DNA from: Homarus americanus
Taxonomy: Eukaryota; Arthropoda; Malacostraca; Decapoda; Nephropidae
Direction: 5' to 3'
NCBI RefSeq assembly: GCF_018991925.1
Contig: NW_024738608.1
Location: 2,224,187-2,288,186, forward strand
Length of the DNA stretch: 64,000 bases
The stretch's first letter is position 1. Each line of letters begins with the position of its first letter. This document shows positions 44,856 to 57,615 of the stretch, in pieces. The position numbers were made by a program, and so were the translations under genes. The notes under the pieces are model-generated. The model worked only from the letters and a program-made list of their open reading frames with translations. It made no database searches and was not told where the DNA came from.

Positions 44856-46309
44856 CCTCTTATGCTGAGCTGTAACAAAGTCAACACTGAAATTAGCAAG
44901 ATCAAAGAGACCTTAATCTTAATCGCCCCTGAGGCATTACGGTCCTGAACACTACGGTTGGAGCCCATTAAATTTGGGATCCTTTGAAATCAGTATTTAT
45001 TGGGATTGGGACCCGTTATTACTAAGCTGGAAACCCATTGGTTAGGTTTGATTGTTATCAATTAGTGCTGGGAACTGTTTGACGAATCAACAGCTGATAG
45101 AGGGGACATGGCACTCCCAAAACACGAAGCAGATTAGCTAATAACCTGTAAACCAGGATAATGAAACCCTGACAGCATGGTGAGGGTTATTTTTATCTCA
45201 GTGTAGCAAGAACTTTCCAGGAGGGCATGATCACTGCACCCACTTGAATGGAAGAGGTGAGGCTGTGACGGGAAGAGGTGAAAAGCTAATGGGTTGTCTG
45301 CATGTGAGGCCCACGGCAGCCCCACCGCCTTTAGCTTATTTTTATTGCTCTTGATTATAGTCAAGCAATCTAGCGCAATTAGGCTGGACACATGACCAGA
45401 CTTTTGAACAACAGATTTACCATTCTTGAGTTCTTCATACACTTGCGGGTGCTTGCTGGGTAAAGCCAATATGTCTCGGAGATGTACTGGAAACCAGCGA
45501 GCATAGCGAACATCCATGGTGCCATTTGACCACCTTAGAATACAATTATGAGATGGGTCCAACTTTTATAAGCTTCCACATAGGTTTAATTAAATCTCTA
45601 CCAAATACTTTCGTCCCAATATGAACAGTTCGGCCCTTTTTGGCAGCTTATCCGCTGGACTAATAACGGATCATTTGCGTCGGAAATGAAGGTCAAAATT
45701 TCTTGAAACACAACAAAATACACCAGAACAACCTGTTTTTGTTAGTAATTTCTGTGGTCGACCTCTTCCGAATCTTTCCAATACCAAACTCACAAATGAA
45801 TCCAGGAGGGCTATGTGGGAGGGAGACGGGAAGTAAACAGTGGTTTTCGCTCCTCCCTTCCTTAATTTATTGATGTCGTTTATAATATTACAATTAATCA
45901 GTGAATTAAAAAAAACCGTCATTTAGAAGGCCAGCAATATCCTCCTCATTTCCGGTCGTTTCAGTGCGATCCCAAAATATTCTAAAATATTTTCCTTGAA
46001 CATACGAGAGCTACCTGGATTAAGATGTGATATATCTATAAAATATTAAAAGTTCAAAAGTTTTCTTACAAAACTAAACAGAACTGAGAAAATAATACGT
46101 GTGCAAATAAAAATAACACAACTTGGCATGTTACATGATTTACCAGGGCGCATTACATACACGTTACCCTTTTAACTCAAAAGCGAACACTTCTACCTTA
46201 ACTATAACTTTACCCCCACCAAAATCCCCGGGATCTACACAGAGTTGCCAGCAGCACCTTGTGCCCTTGACAACATGTGAGGATGGGGGAGTGACGTGTC
46301 TCTCAGAGG

Positions 46310-46317
46310 TATAAAAG
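46310..46317 (+). promoter_or_regulatory. TATA box of gene D
   Basis: TATAAAAG; the upstream sequence differs from B and C by one base (GATGGGGGAG for GATGAGGGAG). Confidence 0.8.
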
Positions 46318-46366
46318 GGCGCGTCGCCTCGTTCTCATCACAGTCAGCCAGAGATTCTCCGCCGTC

Positions 46367-46378
46367 ATGAACACCTTG
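46367..46378 (+). CDS. Precursor gene D, exon 1
   Basis: ATGAACACCTTG before GTGAGT; MNTL. The gene is broken in exon 2. Confidence 0.85.
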
Positions 46379-46631
46379 GTGAGTTGATCCAACTATTGTT
46401 ATTACTATCTATCTATCTATCTATCCATCTTCAAATATGTGTGTATAATGATATAAGAATGAATATTAAAAACCAACATATATACAGGTACACAAAATGA
46501 GGACTAATTCATAAACATTACTTTATTCTCTTCACCACTTGTCTTGTTACTCATTACTGCCAAGTACTGGGCATGTACTCGACTGTATTATAATGCAATT
46601 CTCTATATTAACCCGTGTGTTTATCGTGCAG

Positions 46632-47519
46632 GTCGTTGTTGCTGCCCTGGCGGCCTTCTGCTTGGTTGCTGGAAGTGCTGAGCCTGATGCTGAACCCGCA
46701 CATGGTAGCTACAGAAGCCATGGTAGCTATGTTCCTTACACTGGGGGCTATCATGGAGGCTCCAATAAACATTACATCGGTAAAAGGAGTGCTGAGGCTC
46801 TGGCTGAGCCTGAGGCTGAACCCGGATATGGTAGCTACAGAGGCCATGGTAGCTACAGAAGCCATGGTAGCTATGTTCCTTACACTGGTGGCTATCATGG
46901 AGGCTCCAATAAACATTACATCGGTAAAAGGAGTGCTGAGGCTCTGGCTGAGCCTGAGGCTGAACCCGGACATGGTAGCTATGTTCCTTACACTGGGGGC
47001 TATCATGGAGGCTCCAATAAACATTACATCGGTAAAAGGAGTGCTGAAGCTCTGGCTGAGCCTGAGGCTGAACCCGGACATGATAGCTACAGAGGCCATG
47101 GTAGCTACACACGCCATGGTAGCTATGTTCCTTACACTGGGGGCTATCATGGAGGCTCCAATAAACATTACATCGGTAAAAGGAGTGCTGAAGCTCTGGC
47201 TGAGCCTGAGGCTGAACCCGGACATGATAGCTACAGAGGCCATGGTAGCTACACACGCCATGGTAGCTATGTTCCTTACACTGGTGGCTATCATGGAGGC
47301 TCCAATAAACATTACATCGTAAAAGGAGTGCTGAAGCTCTGGCTGAGCCTGAGGCTGAACCCGGATATGGTGGCTATAGGAGCATTAGTCCCTACACTGG
47401 GGTCTATCGTCCAAGCTACGATGGACATTACATCGGTAAAAGGAGCGCTGAACCCGAAGCCAATCAATCCCAGCCACTTCATGGATATAGAAGGGTTACA
47501 TGACGCCCAGTTATATTAA
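46632..47519 (+). pseudogene. Precursor gene D, exon 2, frameshifted and chimeric
   Basis: Four complete HYIGKR units are followed by a fifth in which one G of CGGTAAAAGG is missing (ATTACATCGTAAAAGG, near 47319). The frame shifts just after HYI, and the protein then ends with an unrelated 67-residue tail in the alternative frame, which happens to be open. Beyond the shift the DNA resembles gene A (TAGGAGCATTAGTCCCTACA; compare SISPYTGVY), not B, C or E, and lacks the HHQGKR unit. Downstream the terminal coding part has extra CAAT and TTCA insertions. It is either a pseudogene formed by recombination between A-like and B-like copies, or a region of poor sequence. Confidence 0.75.
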
Positions 47520-47887
47520 TCTCTACCTGATCATACCACGGCTGAACACCTGCCATCACCACCTCTTACTGACTCTAACTTACTCGCTGATTGACTGGTA
47601 TTATTGTTATCTTTAAAAAAGACAAATATATAGATTGAATTTATAAAACTCCATAAGATATCCGTTTTGAAATTGCAATAACTATTGTTAAAAAATATAG
47701 TCTTTATTGTTGTTTATGAATCACTCCTCAAATGTGGTAGAGCTATAAAGGAAGCTAAAGAATAGATTATGTAAGAAAATGATATGGATAAGACTGAAAT
47801 AATCTATTTCTCTTAAAATAATAAGCATGCACCACCTTTCTAGCTGCTAATAAATACAAAACACCAATTCCTCTATCTCCTAGTATA

Positions 47888-47889
<2 letters not shown>

Positions 47890-47965
<76 letters not shown>
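47890..47965. repeat. (TA)n microsatellite in unit 4
   Basis: About 38 TA units. Confidence 0.97.
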
Positions 47966-47968
<3 letters not shown>

Positions 47969-49421
47969 CCTCTTATGCTGAGCTGTAACAAAGTCAACAC
48001 TGAAATTAGCAAGATCAAAGAGACCTTAATCTTAATCGCCCCTGAGGCATTACGGTCCTGAACACTACGGTTGGAGCCCATTAAATTTGGGATCCTTTGA
48101 AATCAGTATTTATTGGGATTGGGACCCGTTATTACTAAGCTGGAAACCCATTGGTTAGGTTTGATTGTTATCAATTAGTGCTGGGAACTGTTTGACGAAT
48201 CAACAGCTGATAGAGGGGACATGGCACTCCCAAAACACGAAGCAGATTAGCTAATAACCTGTAAACCAGGATAATGAAACCCTGACAGCATGGTGAGGGT
48301 TATTTTTATCTCAGTGTAGCAAGAACTTTCCAGGAGGGCATGATCACTGCACCCACTTGAATGGAAGAGGTGAGGCTGTGACGGGAAGAGGTGAAAAGCT
48401 AATGGGTTGTCTGCATGTGAGGCCCACGGCAGCCCCACCGCCTTTAGCTTATTTTTATTGCTCTTGATTATAGTCAAGCAATCTAGCGCAATTAGGCTGG
48501 ACACATGACCAGACTTTTGAACAACAGATTTACCATTCTTGAGTTCTTCATACACTTGCGGGTGCTTGCTGGGTAAAGCCAATATGTCTCGGAGATGTAC
48601 TGGAAACCAGCGAGCATAGCGAACATCCATGGTGCCATTTGACCACCTTAGAATACAATTATGAGATGGGTCCAACTTTTATAAGCTTCCACATAGGTTT
48701 AATTAAATCTCTACCAAATACTTTCGTCCCAATATGAACAGTTCGGCCCTTTTTGGCAGCTTATCCGCTGGACTAATAACGGATCATTTGCGTCGGAAAT
48801 GAAGGTCAAAATTTCTTGAAACACAACAAAATACACCAGAACAACCTGTTTTTGTTAGTAATTTCTGTGGTCGACCTCTTCCGAATCTTTCCAATACCAA
48901 ACTCACAAATGAATCCAGGAGGGCTATGTGGGAGGAGACGGGAAGTAAACAGTGGTTTTCGCTCCTCCCTTCCTTAATTTATTGATGTCGTTTATAATAT
49001 TACAATTAATCAGTGAATTAAAAAAAACCGTCATTTAGAAGGCCAGCAATATCCTCCTCATTTCCGGTCGTTTCAGTGCGATCCCAAAATATTCTAAAAT
49101 ATTTTCCTTGAACATACGAGAGCTACCTGGATTAAGATGTGATATATCTATAAAATATTAAAAGTTCAAAAGTTTTCTTACAAAACTAAACAGAACTGAG
49201 AAAATAATACGTGTGCAAATAAAAATAACACAACTTGGCATGTTACATGATTTACCAGGGCGCATTACATACACGTTACCCTTTTAACTCAAAAGCGAAC
49301 ACTTCTACCTTAACTATAACTTTACCCCCACCAAAATCCCCGGGATCTACACAGAGTTGCCAGCAGCACCTTGTGCCCTTGACAACATGTGAGGATGAGG
49401 GAGTGACGTGTCTCTCAGAGG

Positions 49422-49429
49422 TATAAAAG
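49422..49429 (+). promoter_or_regulatory. TATA box of gene E
   Basis: TATAAAAG with TGACGTG upstream, same spacing to the ATG as in gene B. Confidence 0.8.
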
Positions 49430-49478
49430 GGCGCGTCGCCTCGTTCTCATCACAGTCAGCCAGAGATTCTCCGCCGTC

Positions 49479-49490
49479 ATGAACACCTTG
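49479..49490 (+). CDS. Precursor gene E, exon 1
   Basis: ATGAACACCTTG before GTGAGT; MNTL. Confidence 0.88.
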
Positions 49491-49743
49491 GTGAGTTGAT
49501 CCAACTATTGTTATTACTATCTATCTATCTATCTATCCATCTTCAAATATGTGTGTATAATGATATAAGAATGAATATTAAAAACCAACATATATACAGG
49601 TACACAAAATGAGGACTAATTCATAAACATTACTTTATTCTCTTCACCACTTGTCTTGTTACTCATTACTGCCAAGTACTGGGCATGTACTCGACTGTAT
49701 TATAATGCAATTCTCTATATTAACCCGTGTGTTTATCGTGCAG

Positions 49744-50652
49744 GTCGTTGTTGCTGCCCTGGCGGCCTTCTGCTTGGTTGCTGGAAGTGCTGAGCCTGAT
49801 GCTGAACCCGCACATGGTAGCTACAGAAGCCATGGTAGCTATGTTCCTTACACTGGGGGCTATCATGGAGGCTCCAATAAACATTACATCGGTAAAAGGA
49901 GTGCTGAGGCTCTGGCTGAGCCTGAGGCTGAACCCGGATATGGTAGCTACAGAGGCCATGGTAGCTACAGAAGCCATGGTAGCTATGTTCCTTACACTGG
50001 TGGCTATCATGGAGGCTCCAATAAACATTACATCGGTAAAAGGAGTGCTGAGGCTCTGGCTGAGCCTGAGGCTGAACCCGGACATGGTAGCTATGTTCCT
50101 TACACTGGGGGCTATCATGGAGGCTCCAATAAACATTACATCGGTAAAAGGAGTGCTGAAGCTCTGGCTGAGCCTGAGGCTGAACCCGGACATGATAGCT
50201 ACAGAGGCCATGGTAGCTACACACGCCATGGTAGCTATGTTCCTTACACTGGGGGCTATCATGGAGGCTCCAATAAACATTACATCGGTAAAAGGAGTGC
50301 TGAAGCTCTGGCTGAGCCTGAGGCTGAACCCGGACATGATAGCTACAGAGGCCATGGTAGCTACACACGCCATGGTAGCTATGTTCCTTACACTGGTGGC
50401 TATCATGGAGGCTCCAATAAACATTACATCGGTAAAAGGAGTGCTGAAGCTCTGGCTGAGCCTGAGGCTGAACCCGGATATGGTGGCTACAGAGGCTATG
50501 GTAGGTATGGTCATCACGCTGCGGTCTATCATGGACACCACCAAGGTAAGAGGAGCGCTGAACCCGAAGCCAATCCCAGCCACTATGGATATAAAGGCTA
50601 CGGACGCTCCAGTTATACACGTCCTCTCTACTCCGGATCATACCACGGCTGA
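49744..50652 (+). CDS. Precursor gene E, exon 2 (306 residues)
   Basis: Predicted protein identical to gene B: signal peptide, five units ending HYIGKR, one ending HHQGKR, C-terminal segment ending in Gly. AATAAA at 50727-50732. Promoter, splice sites and frame are intact. Confidence 0.9.
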   Translation, partial: VVVAALAAFCLVAGSAEPDAEPAHGSYRSHGSYVPYTGGYHGGSNKHYIGKRSAEALAEPEAEPGYGSYRGHGSYRSHGSYVPYTGGYHGGSNKHYIGKRSAEALAEPEAEPGHGSYVPYTGGYHGGSNKHYIGKRSAEALAEPEAEPGHDSYRGHGSYTRHGSYVPYTGGYHGGSNKHYIGKRSAEALAEPEAEPGHDSYRGHGSYTRHGSYVPYTGGYHGGSNKHYIGKRSAEALAEPEAEPGYGGYRGYGRYGHHAAVYHGHHQGKRSAEPEANPSHYGYKGYGRSSYTRPLYSGSYHG

Positions 50653-50980
50653 ACACCTGCCATCACCGCCTACTGACTCTAACTTACTCTCGCTACTGAC
50701 TGTATTATTGTTATCTTTAAAATGTTAATAAATATATAGATTGAATTTATAAAACCTGCGTTATTATCCGTTTTGAAAATTGCAATAACCATTGTTAAAA
50801 TATAGTCTTTATTGTTGTTTGTGAATCACTCCTCAAATGTGGTAGGAGTTAAGAAAAGGAAGCAAGAATAGATTATGTAAGAAAATGATATGGATAAGAC
50901 TGGAAATAATCTATTTCTCTAGCTAATACATGCACCACCTTTCTAGCTAATACAAACACCACCTCTATCTCCCTAGTATA

Positions 50981-50982
<2 letters not shown>

Positions 50983-51064
<82 letters not shown>
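50983..51064. repeat. (TA)n microsatellite in unit 5
   Basis: About 40 TA units. Confidence 0.97.
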
Positions 51065-51067
<3 letters not shown>

Positions 51068-52518
51068 CCTCTTATGCTGAGCTGTAACAAAGTCAACACT
51101 GAAATTAGCAAGATCAAAGAGACCTTAATCTTAATCGCCCCTGAGGCATTACGGTCCTGAACACTACGGTTGGAGCCCATTAAATTTGGGATCCTTTGAA
51201 ATCAGTATTTATTGGGATTGGGACCCGTTATTACTAAGCTGGAAACCCATTGGTTAGGTTTGATTGTTATCAATTAGTGCTGGGAACTGTTTGACGAATC
51301 AACAGCTGATAGAGGGGACATGGCACTCCCAAAACACGAAGCAGATTAGCTAATAACCTGTAAACCAGGATAATGAAACCCTGACAGCATGGTGAGGGTT
51401 ATTTTTATCTCAGTGTAGCAAGAACTTTCCAGGAGGGCATGATCACTGCACCCACTTGAATGGAAGAGGTGAGGCTGTGACGGGAAGAGGTGAAAAGCTA
51501 ATGGGTTGTCTGCATGTGAGGCCCACGGCAGCCCCACCGCCTTTAGCTTATTTTTATTGCTCTTGATTATAGTCAAGCAATCTAGCGCAATTAGGCTGGA
51601 CACATGACCAGACTTTTGAACAACAGATTTACCATTCTTGAGTTCTTCATACACTTGCGGGTGCTTGCTGGGTAAAGCCAATATGTCTCGGAGATGTACT
51701 GGAAACCAGCGAGCATAGCGAACATCCATGGTGCCATTTGACCACCTTAGAATACAATTATGAGATGGGTCCAACTTTTATAAGCTTCCACATAGGTTTA
51801 ATTAAATCTCTACCAAATACTTTCGTCCCAATATGAACAGTTCGGCCCTTTTTGGCAGCTTATCCGCTGGACTAATAACGGATCATTTGCGTCGGAAATG
51901 AAGGTCAAAATTTCTTGAAACACAACAAAATACACCAGAAAAACCTGTTTTTGTTAGTAATTTCTGTGGTCGACCTCTTCCGAATCTTTCCAATACCAAA
52001 CTCACAAATGAATCCAGGAGGGCTATGTGGGAGGGAGACGGGAAGTAAACAGTGGTTTTCGCTCCTCCCTTCCTTAATTTATTGATGTTGCTTACAATAT
52101 TACAATTAATCAGTGAATTAAAAAACCCGTCATTTAGAAGGCCAGTAATATCCTCCTCATTTCCGGTCGTTTCAGTGCGATCCCACAATATTCTAAAATA
52201 TTTTCCTTGAACATACGAGAGCTACCTGGATGAAGATGTGATATAACTATAAAATATTAAAAGTTCAAAAGTTTTCTTACAAAACTAAACAGAACTGAGA
52301 AAATAACACGTGTGCAAATAAAAATAACACAACTTGGCATGTTACATGATTTACCAGGGCGCATTACATACACGTTACCCTTTTAACTCAAAAGCGAACA
52401 CTTCTACCTTAACTATAACTTTACCCCCACCAAAATCCCTGGGATCTACACAGAGTTGCCAGCAGCACCTTGTGCCCTTGACAACATGTGAGGGTGAGGG
52501 AGTGATTTGTCTCTGAGG

Positions 52519-52526
52519 TATAAAAG
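52519..52526 (+). promoter_or_regulatory. TATA box of the gene F stub
   Basis: TATAAAAG is kept, but the CRE-like element is changed to TGATTTG. Probably not a working promoter for any gene. Confidence 0.6.
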
Positions 52527-52548
52527 GGCGTGTCGCCTCGTTCTCATC

Positions 52549-52679
52549 CCCCCCACACTAGTGGTGACGTACATTTAACCAAGAAGACTCTGGTGTTTTA
52601 TCCCAGCAGTGGGTGGACCAACATTTTAGCTTAAGGTCCGCGTAGGTAATAATCCTACAAATCTAAAAAAAAAAAAAAA
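52549..52679 (+). mobile_element. 131-bp poly(A)-tailed retroposon in the gene F leader
   Basis: Flanked by TCGTTCTCATC (52538-52548) and TCGTTCGCATC (52680-52690), an 11-base target duplication with one mismatch. The insert starts with a C run and ACACTAGTGGTGACG and ends AATCT followed by a poly(A) run of about 14. It is too short to encode anything, and may be a SINE or processed RNA of unknown origin. It interrupts the leader within 2 bases of the position hit by the LINE in gene A. Confidence 0.8.
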
Positions 52680-52729
52680 TCGTTCGCATCACAGTCAGCC
52701 ATAGATCCTCCGCCGTCATGAACACCCAT

Positions 52730-54619
52730 CATTTTCAGCCACCGCATCTCTGGGTGGGACTCGAAAACTATTAAATATTAATTATCACTGTAACTACGTT
52801 AAAATATAAATTTCAAACCGCTCGTACAACTAGTAATTTGGCTGTTACCCCTGAAATAAAAATTTCATACGATTTTTTTTTTATTCAGAAGTAATGTATA
52901 CACTATACAGTCCCGTAAGACGTAAGAACAGTTAAGCCTGAATTTATCTCTCACAGTACTGTACAAGAATTGGAAATTTTCGGATCTAGTGTGATAAATA
53001 TTCAACAATAAACAGTGTCGTAATAACTGGCTGCAGAGTGAACTGGACTGTAGTGTGCATCCCCATTATGAAACACAGAGGCAACAGTTCCCTGAATAAA
53101 GTATTACTAACAATCACCCAAAAAACACACAACACCGACAAAAAACTAGAGTAAGTATAGGTTGTCTGGGCGACACTTAACCTTTACTCAATACTGTAGA
53201 GTCACCTGACGGAGCATCAACTGGTCAGGGAAACTTGTTAGTACATTAGTTGTTACATAAGTATATTGTAAAGGTTGTTGTTGAGGTGAGATAAGACTGT
53301 GGCAGGTGTGGCCGTGACTCTCCCGCACCTGCTGCACTCAGAACAAGGTTTCCTCACTCTTAAGTTTCCCGGTAACAGCCTCTGGCTTTCCAGTGTTGCT
53401 GGGACACTCCTGAAATTCTATGTTCTTTGTGTACAGTACGTGAACTAATTCAACACAATAAAATAGTGCACAAAAGCAATACCGTACGTGCAATGGTGTG
53501 TTTACGCGCGAGAGTGTGGGACTAGTCAGTGTAGTTCCACTCCACCCTCAACTTGGCTTATCAACTTTTTGTGCGTGTTGCCTCACCAGGAAGGGAACAA
53601 AATATTTCCTCACATTCAGGTGCGAGTTGGGGAACTTATGAAAATAGTCTGGATGTTTTTATTTTGGTTTAATTCTTTTCGGACAACGGGAGATATTCCA
53701 GAGAAGAGTTAAGATAAATATGATTAATTAAATTTCAAGGGTATGTTGATAGTAGTAATGACGGCATGTTTGTAGATGTGCGTTCTATTGTGGTAGTCAC
53801 ACCCAAGCAGAGAATCTTTAGTGTTTGAGAGAGGGAAGCATAGCTGGAGGCTTGACGGTGATACAGTCTCTCTCTCCTTGCGATATTTAATTGTAAGAAA
53901 AAATAGTAATTACTCAAATCACATTAGGTTTTTGATATATAACTCGAGTCATCCTCCAGTAATGAAAACAGTGACTGGAGAAACAAGGAGACTCCAAATG
54001 GGTGGGGCAGAGAGCCCGAGTGAGGGAGGTGAAGGTGTAGTGGATTCATCCCCTACAAGCACCGAACCTTCTCGAATTCCCCAGCCTACGCCTCCAGCGC
54101 CGCCCACGGAGCGGGGGTCAACTATCTACCCACGCCTACCCCCTCCTTATAAGGCCTGACACCGCCAGTTCCACAAGAACCTGGCCAGAGGTCGTCACCC
54201 CTTCCTTGAAACAATGGCTACCTCAAAATAAACATACTTTTAACTAAACGAAAAAGGCTTGAGAGCTAGAACCTAATCACGCAAGACGTAAGTTCAAATA
54301 TAATTATTATGACCTCAGCATATCTGTTTGAGCCCGGATATTGTTAACCTCTTACTTTCCTTCAAATTTCCTCCCTCTTTTCCTTGATCCTAAACCAATC
54401 CTCTCTCCCCCAAATTGCCACCAAAGAACTTCCAATCCTAATCCCGGCCCTCCCACCCAGCATTACAAGCCTTCTACCTTATCTACAGACGTCAAGTCAA
54501 GTCAAGACCGCTCTCTTTCTACCCAGTAGCACCAGCAAGCAACCCCTCCTCCGCGCCAGCCTGGCGGCTCCCGCTCCCGCCGGTGACCTCGGCGTCCCTC
54601 AAGCCGCGTGCTCCTCTGG
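52730..54619. other. No recognised gene
   Basis: Mostly AT-rich. Open frames at 53488-53712 and 53821-54159 (the latter with a Pro/Ser-rich end, PQPTPPAPPTERGS) have no recognisable domain, signal peptide or neighbours that would support them. 54340-54619 becomes GC-richer up to the CR1 border. Confidence 0.45.
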
Positions 54620-54691
54620 GCATAAGAACATAAGAACATAAGAATGGAGGAAACTGCAGCGGGCCTATTGGCCCATACTGGGCAGTCCCGT

Positions 54692-54991
54692 CTACACCCA
54701 ACCCCTATTGCTCATATGAGCATCCAACCTATGTTTGAAGCAATTCAGCGTATTCGAGTTAATGATGATATTTGGTAACTTGTTCCATTCATCCACTACT
54801 CTGTTCCCAAACCAGTGTTTACCTATTTCACGCCTAAATCTAAATTTGTCTAATTTAAAACCATTGTTACGAGTTCGCTCCTGGTTGGATAATTTGAGTA
54901 CCTTTGTAATGTCCCCTTTGTTTAGCCCTGCCTTCCACTTATACACCTCTATCAGGTCGCCCCTCGCTCTACGTCTCTCAAGGGAGTGCAA
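54692..54991 (-). pseudogene. CR1 ORF2 C-terminal fragment
   Basis: RRRARGDLIEVYKWKAGLNK and WFGNRVVDEWNKLPNIII are the conserved blocks after the RT domain; it ends HMSNRGWV just before the 3' UTR. A frameshift near 55035 separates it from the RT frame. Confidence 0.8.
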
Positions 54992-55002
54992 ATTAAGATG
55001 CT

Positions 55003-56640
55003 TTAACCTGTCTCTATACTCAAGGTTCCTATGCCCGGGATTAGTCTTGTCATTCTCCTCTGAATTCTTTCCAAGGATTCTATATCCATTCTGTAATACG
55101 GTGACCAGAACTGAACTGCGTAATCCAGGTGTGGTCTCACAAGAGCAAGATACAGTTTTAGGATGACCTCGCTAGTCTTGTAACTAACACTCCTTTGTAT
55201 GAACCCAAGTACTTTATTAGCCTTGTTACGAGCAAAAACACATTGTTTACTTGGCTTAAGGTTCCTACTTATCATTACTCCTAAATCTCTCTCGCAGTCG
55301 GATTTCTCTATGGCATCGTTGTTCATCTGGTATCTGGTTTCCCTGTTTACATCTCCTATACTGAGTACTTTACATTTGTCTACGTTGAATTTCATCTGCC
55401 ATTTTTCAGACCATTCGAAAAATTTGTTTAGATCTTCCTGTAGTTTTGCCGAGTCCTCGTCAGATTTGATAACACGTCCTATTTTAGTGTCATCAGCAAA
55501 TTTACTTATGTTGCTGTCTATGCCAATATCTATGTCGTTTATGTATATAATAAACAATAAAGGTCCAAGTACTGAGCCTTGGGGAACTCCACTTGTGACG
55601 TTGCTCCAATGGGACTTAGTGCCGTTAATGCTCACTCGCTGTTTCCTGTCCTGTAACCACGCCCTAATCCATTTAAGGATGTCACCTTTGATGCCATGAG
55701 CTTCTACCTTTCTAATTAGTCTTTCGTGGGGGACTCTGTCGAAGGCTTTACTAAAGTCGAGATATACCACATCATACTTGTGCCCCTCGTCCACCGATTC
55801 GAAAACTGATGAAAAGAATGTTAATAGATTAGTTAGGCAAGAACGTCCGCTTGTGAAGCCATGCTGGGAATCATTGATCAATCGGTGCTTCTCCAGGTGA
55901 TTTCGAATAGAGTTTGAAATGATTGCTTCCAGTAATTTGCCTACTATTGATGTTAGACTCATTGGGCGGTAGTTAGAGGATCGTGATCTATCCCCCTTCT
56001 TGAAAATCGGTATTACATTCGCCATCCTCCAGGATTCTGGTACTACACCTGCTTTTAAGGACATGTTAAACAACTTTGCTAAGGGCATACTAAGCTCTTC
56101 CTTACATTCCTTTAATACTCTGGCAAATATCTCATCGGGACCAGGTGACTTATTAGGCTTTAATTTGTCTATTTGCTTACTAACATCGTTACTAGTCACT
56201 ACTATCTCACTTAATTTGTTTTCTTCACTATCTCTGAATAGAGTCGGTGCCTCGGGTATCATGTTTAAATTTTCGGTGGTGAAAACAGTTGAAAAATATT
56301 TATTCAAATTATTGCTCATTTCTCCATCGTTATCAGTGAGCTCGCCGGAGTCTGACCGTATTGGTCCAATCTTTTCTCGTGTTTTAGTTTGATACATTTG
56401 GTAGAATCCTTTGCTTACCTCATTATTCCTCTTTGCTTTCCTTATCTCGGTTTTAACCCTACTCGCCAATACCCTATAATAGTCCCGGAGGTGAATTTCG
56501 CCACGATTTATCATTCTACCTATAGCCTTCCTTTGGCCAATGATGTTCTTTAAATAATTATTTATCCATTTAGGGTCATTGTTGTCTGATCTGAGTTTTT
56601 TGTATGGCATGTTCTGCCTTTTGTGCATTAAGTAACTCAC
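55003..56640 (-). pseudogene. CR1 ORF2 reverse transcriptase fragment
   Basis: About 545 open codons. RT boxes in order: KPNKSPGPDEIFARVLKEC, WRMANVIPIFKKGDRS with NYRPMSLTSIVGKLLE, HGFTSGRSCLTNLLTF, VYLDFSKAFDRVPHERL, SGVPQGSVLGPLLFIIYIND, SKFADDTKI (catalytic Asp pair intact), GVMISRNLKPSKQC and YLALVRPHLDYAVQFWSPY. The RT catalytic core itself looks intact; the frame is broken upstream (56600-56710) and downstream (near 55035). Confidence 0.85.
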
Positions 56641-56707
56641 TATTTAAATTGTCGTGGAACTCGGCAATCTCAGATCTCGTTATCAGGTCGGGTGTCATCT
56701 GTCAGGT

Positions 56708-57613
56708 TCACGCCCGCGACACCCCCTCTCTCAGCTGCCTCTTTAAACTGTCAAAGTTTGCCCTTCTGAAATCTGGTACTTTAGTGGAATTTTCCTTACG
56801 TCTGCCCTGAAAATCTAACTGGAATCGAATTTCTCTGTGATCGCTGTTTGCAAGTTCGTTCCCTACCTCGACATTGCTAATGAGGTTTTCTCTGTTCGAC
56901 AGAACTAAATCCAGTATATTATTACCCCGTGTGGGTTCGGTAATATGTTGACTTAGGAAACAGTCCTGGATCGTCTCGAGAAAATCCTCTGGATCTGAGT
57001 TGCCCGTAAGGTCAGTCCAATCTATTTGGCCAAGGTTAAAGTCGCCTACTATACAGACTTTGTTGTGTATGGAAGCCCTGCGCATTTCATCCCAGATAAG
57101 TCGCTCATTGACGCTATCAAGATTGGGGGGTCTATATATTACTCCTGTGAATAATTTTTCCCGACCGTCGCTTAATTCTATCCAAAATGTTTCTGTATTC
57201 CTCTCAGTTTTTATTTCCTTATTTATTTCACACTTCAGATTATCCCTAACATAGATTGCTACTCCGCCTCCTTTCCTGGTCTGTCTATCGGTATGGAACA
57301 GTTTGTAACCCGCAATTTGGTATTCGACTGGTAATTCACGTGTGTCTAGGTTGATCCATGTTTCAGTGAATGCAATTATATCGATTTCTTCGGTACATAC
57401 CAAGGCCCTAATATCATCCATTTTGTTTCTCATACTTCTACTGTTCGCGTAGTATACATTTAAGTTAGTCGTGTTCTGAGTCCTCCCCTTACCGCGTTTA
57501 GTTTTAAACTCCCTGTCTAATTTAGTTTTGTCATCATTCCTAACACTATTTCCCTGTAATCTTTCGCCTTGTTTACCCTCTCCCACTGCAGTCTCCTCCA
57601 CCCCCGTGCCCAT
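56708..57613 (-). pseudogene. CR1 ORF2 apurinic-type endonuclease
   Basis: Starts MGTGVEE and includes NVYYANSRSMRNKMDDIRAL (first conserved block), FTETWIN (catalytic Glu), KGGGVAIYVRD, VIYRPPN, CIVGDFNLGQIDW (catalytic Asp/Asn) and ANSDHREIRFQL (catalytic SDH). All endonuclease catalytic residues are visible. It stops at 56708 with TGA and another TGA two codons on, before the RT. Confidence 0.85.
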
Positions 57614-57615
57614 AT

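Larger units (their letters stand above)
45289..48401 (+). repeat. Tandem unit 4 (gene D), 3113 bp
   Basis: Matches units 2, 3 and 5 up to about 47318, then differs by many small indels to about 47885, then matches again. Confidence 0.9.
48402..51500 (+). repeat. Tandem unit 5 (gene E), 3099 bp
   Basis: Practically the same as unit 2 apart from the (TA)n length and a few single-base differences. Confidence 0.9.
51501..52729 (+). pseudogene. Truncated tandem unit 6 (gene F): promoter and ATG stub
   Basis: The unit runs from ATGGGTTGTCTGC through the promoter to the start codon, and the similarity ends after ATGAACACC (52718-52726), before the first splice donor. What follows is unrelated. 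The promoter has drifted (TGATTTG instead of TGACGTG, a missing base in CTCTGAGG) while the TATA box is intact. A 131-base retroposon splits the leader. No coding exon 2 remains, so this is a dead stub marking the right end of the array. Confidence 0.85.

Noticed and set aside
53821..54159. Pro/Ser-rich 112-residue frame as a possible gene
   Set aside because: No domain, no splice evidence, no signal peptide; could be chance in a GC-richer patch.
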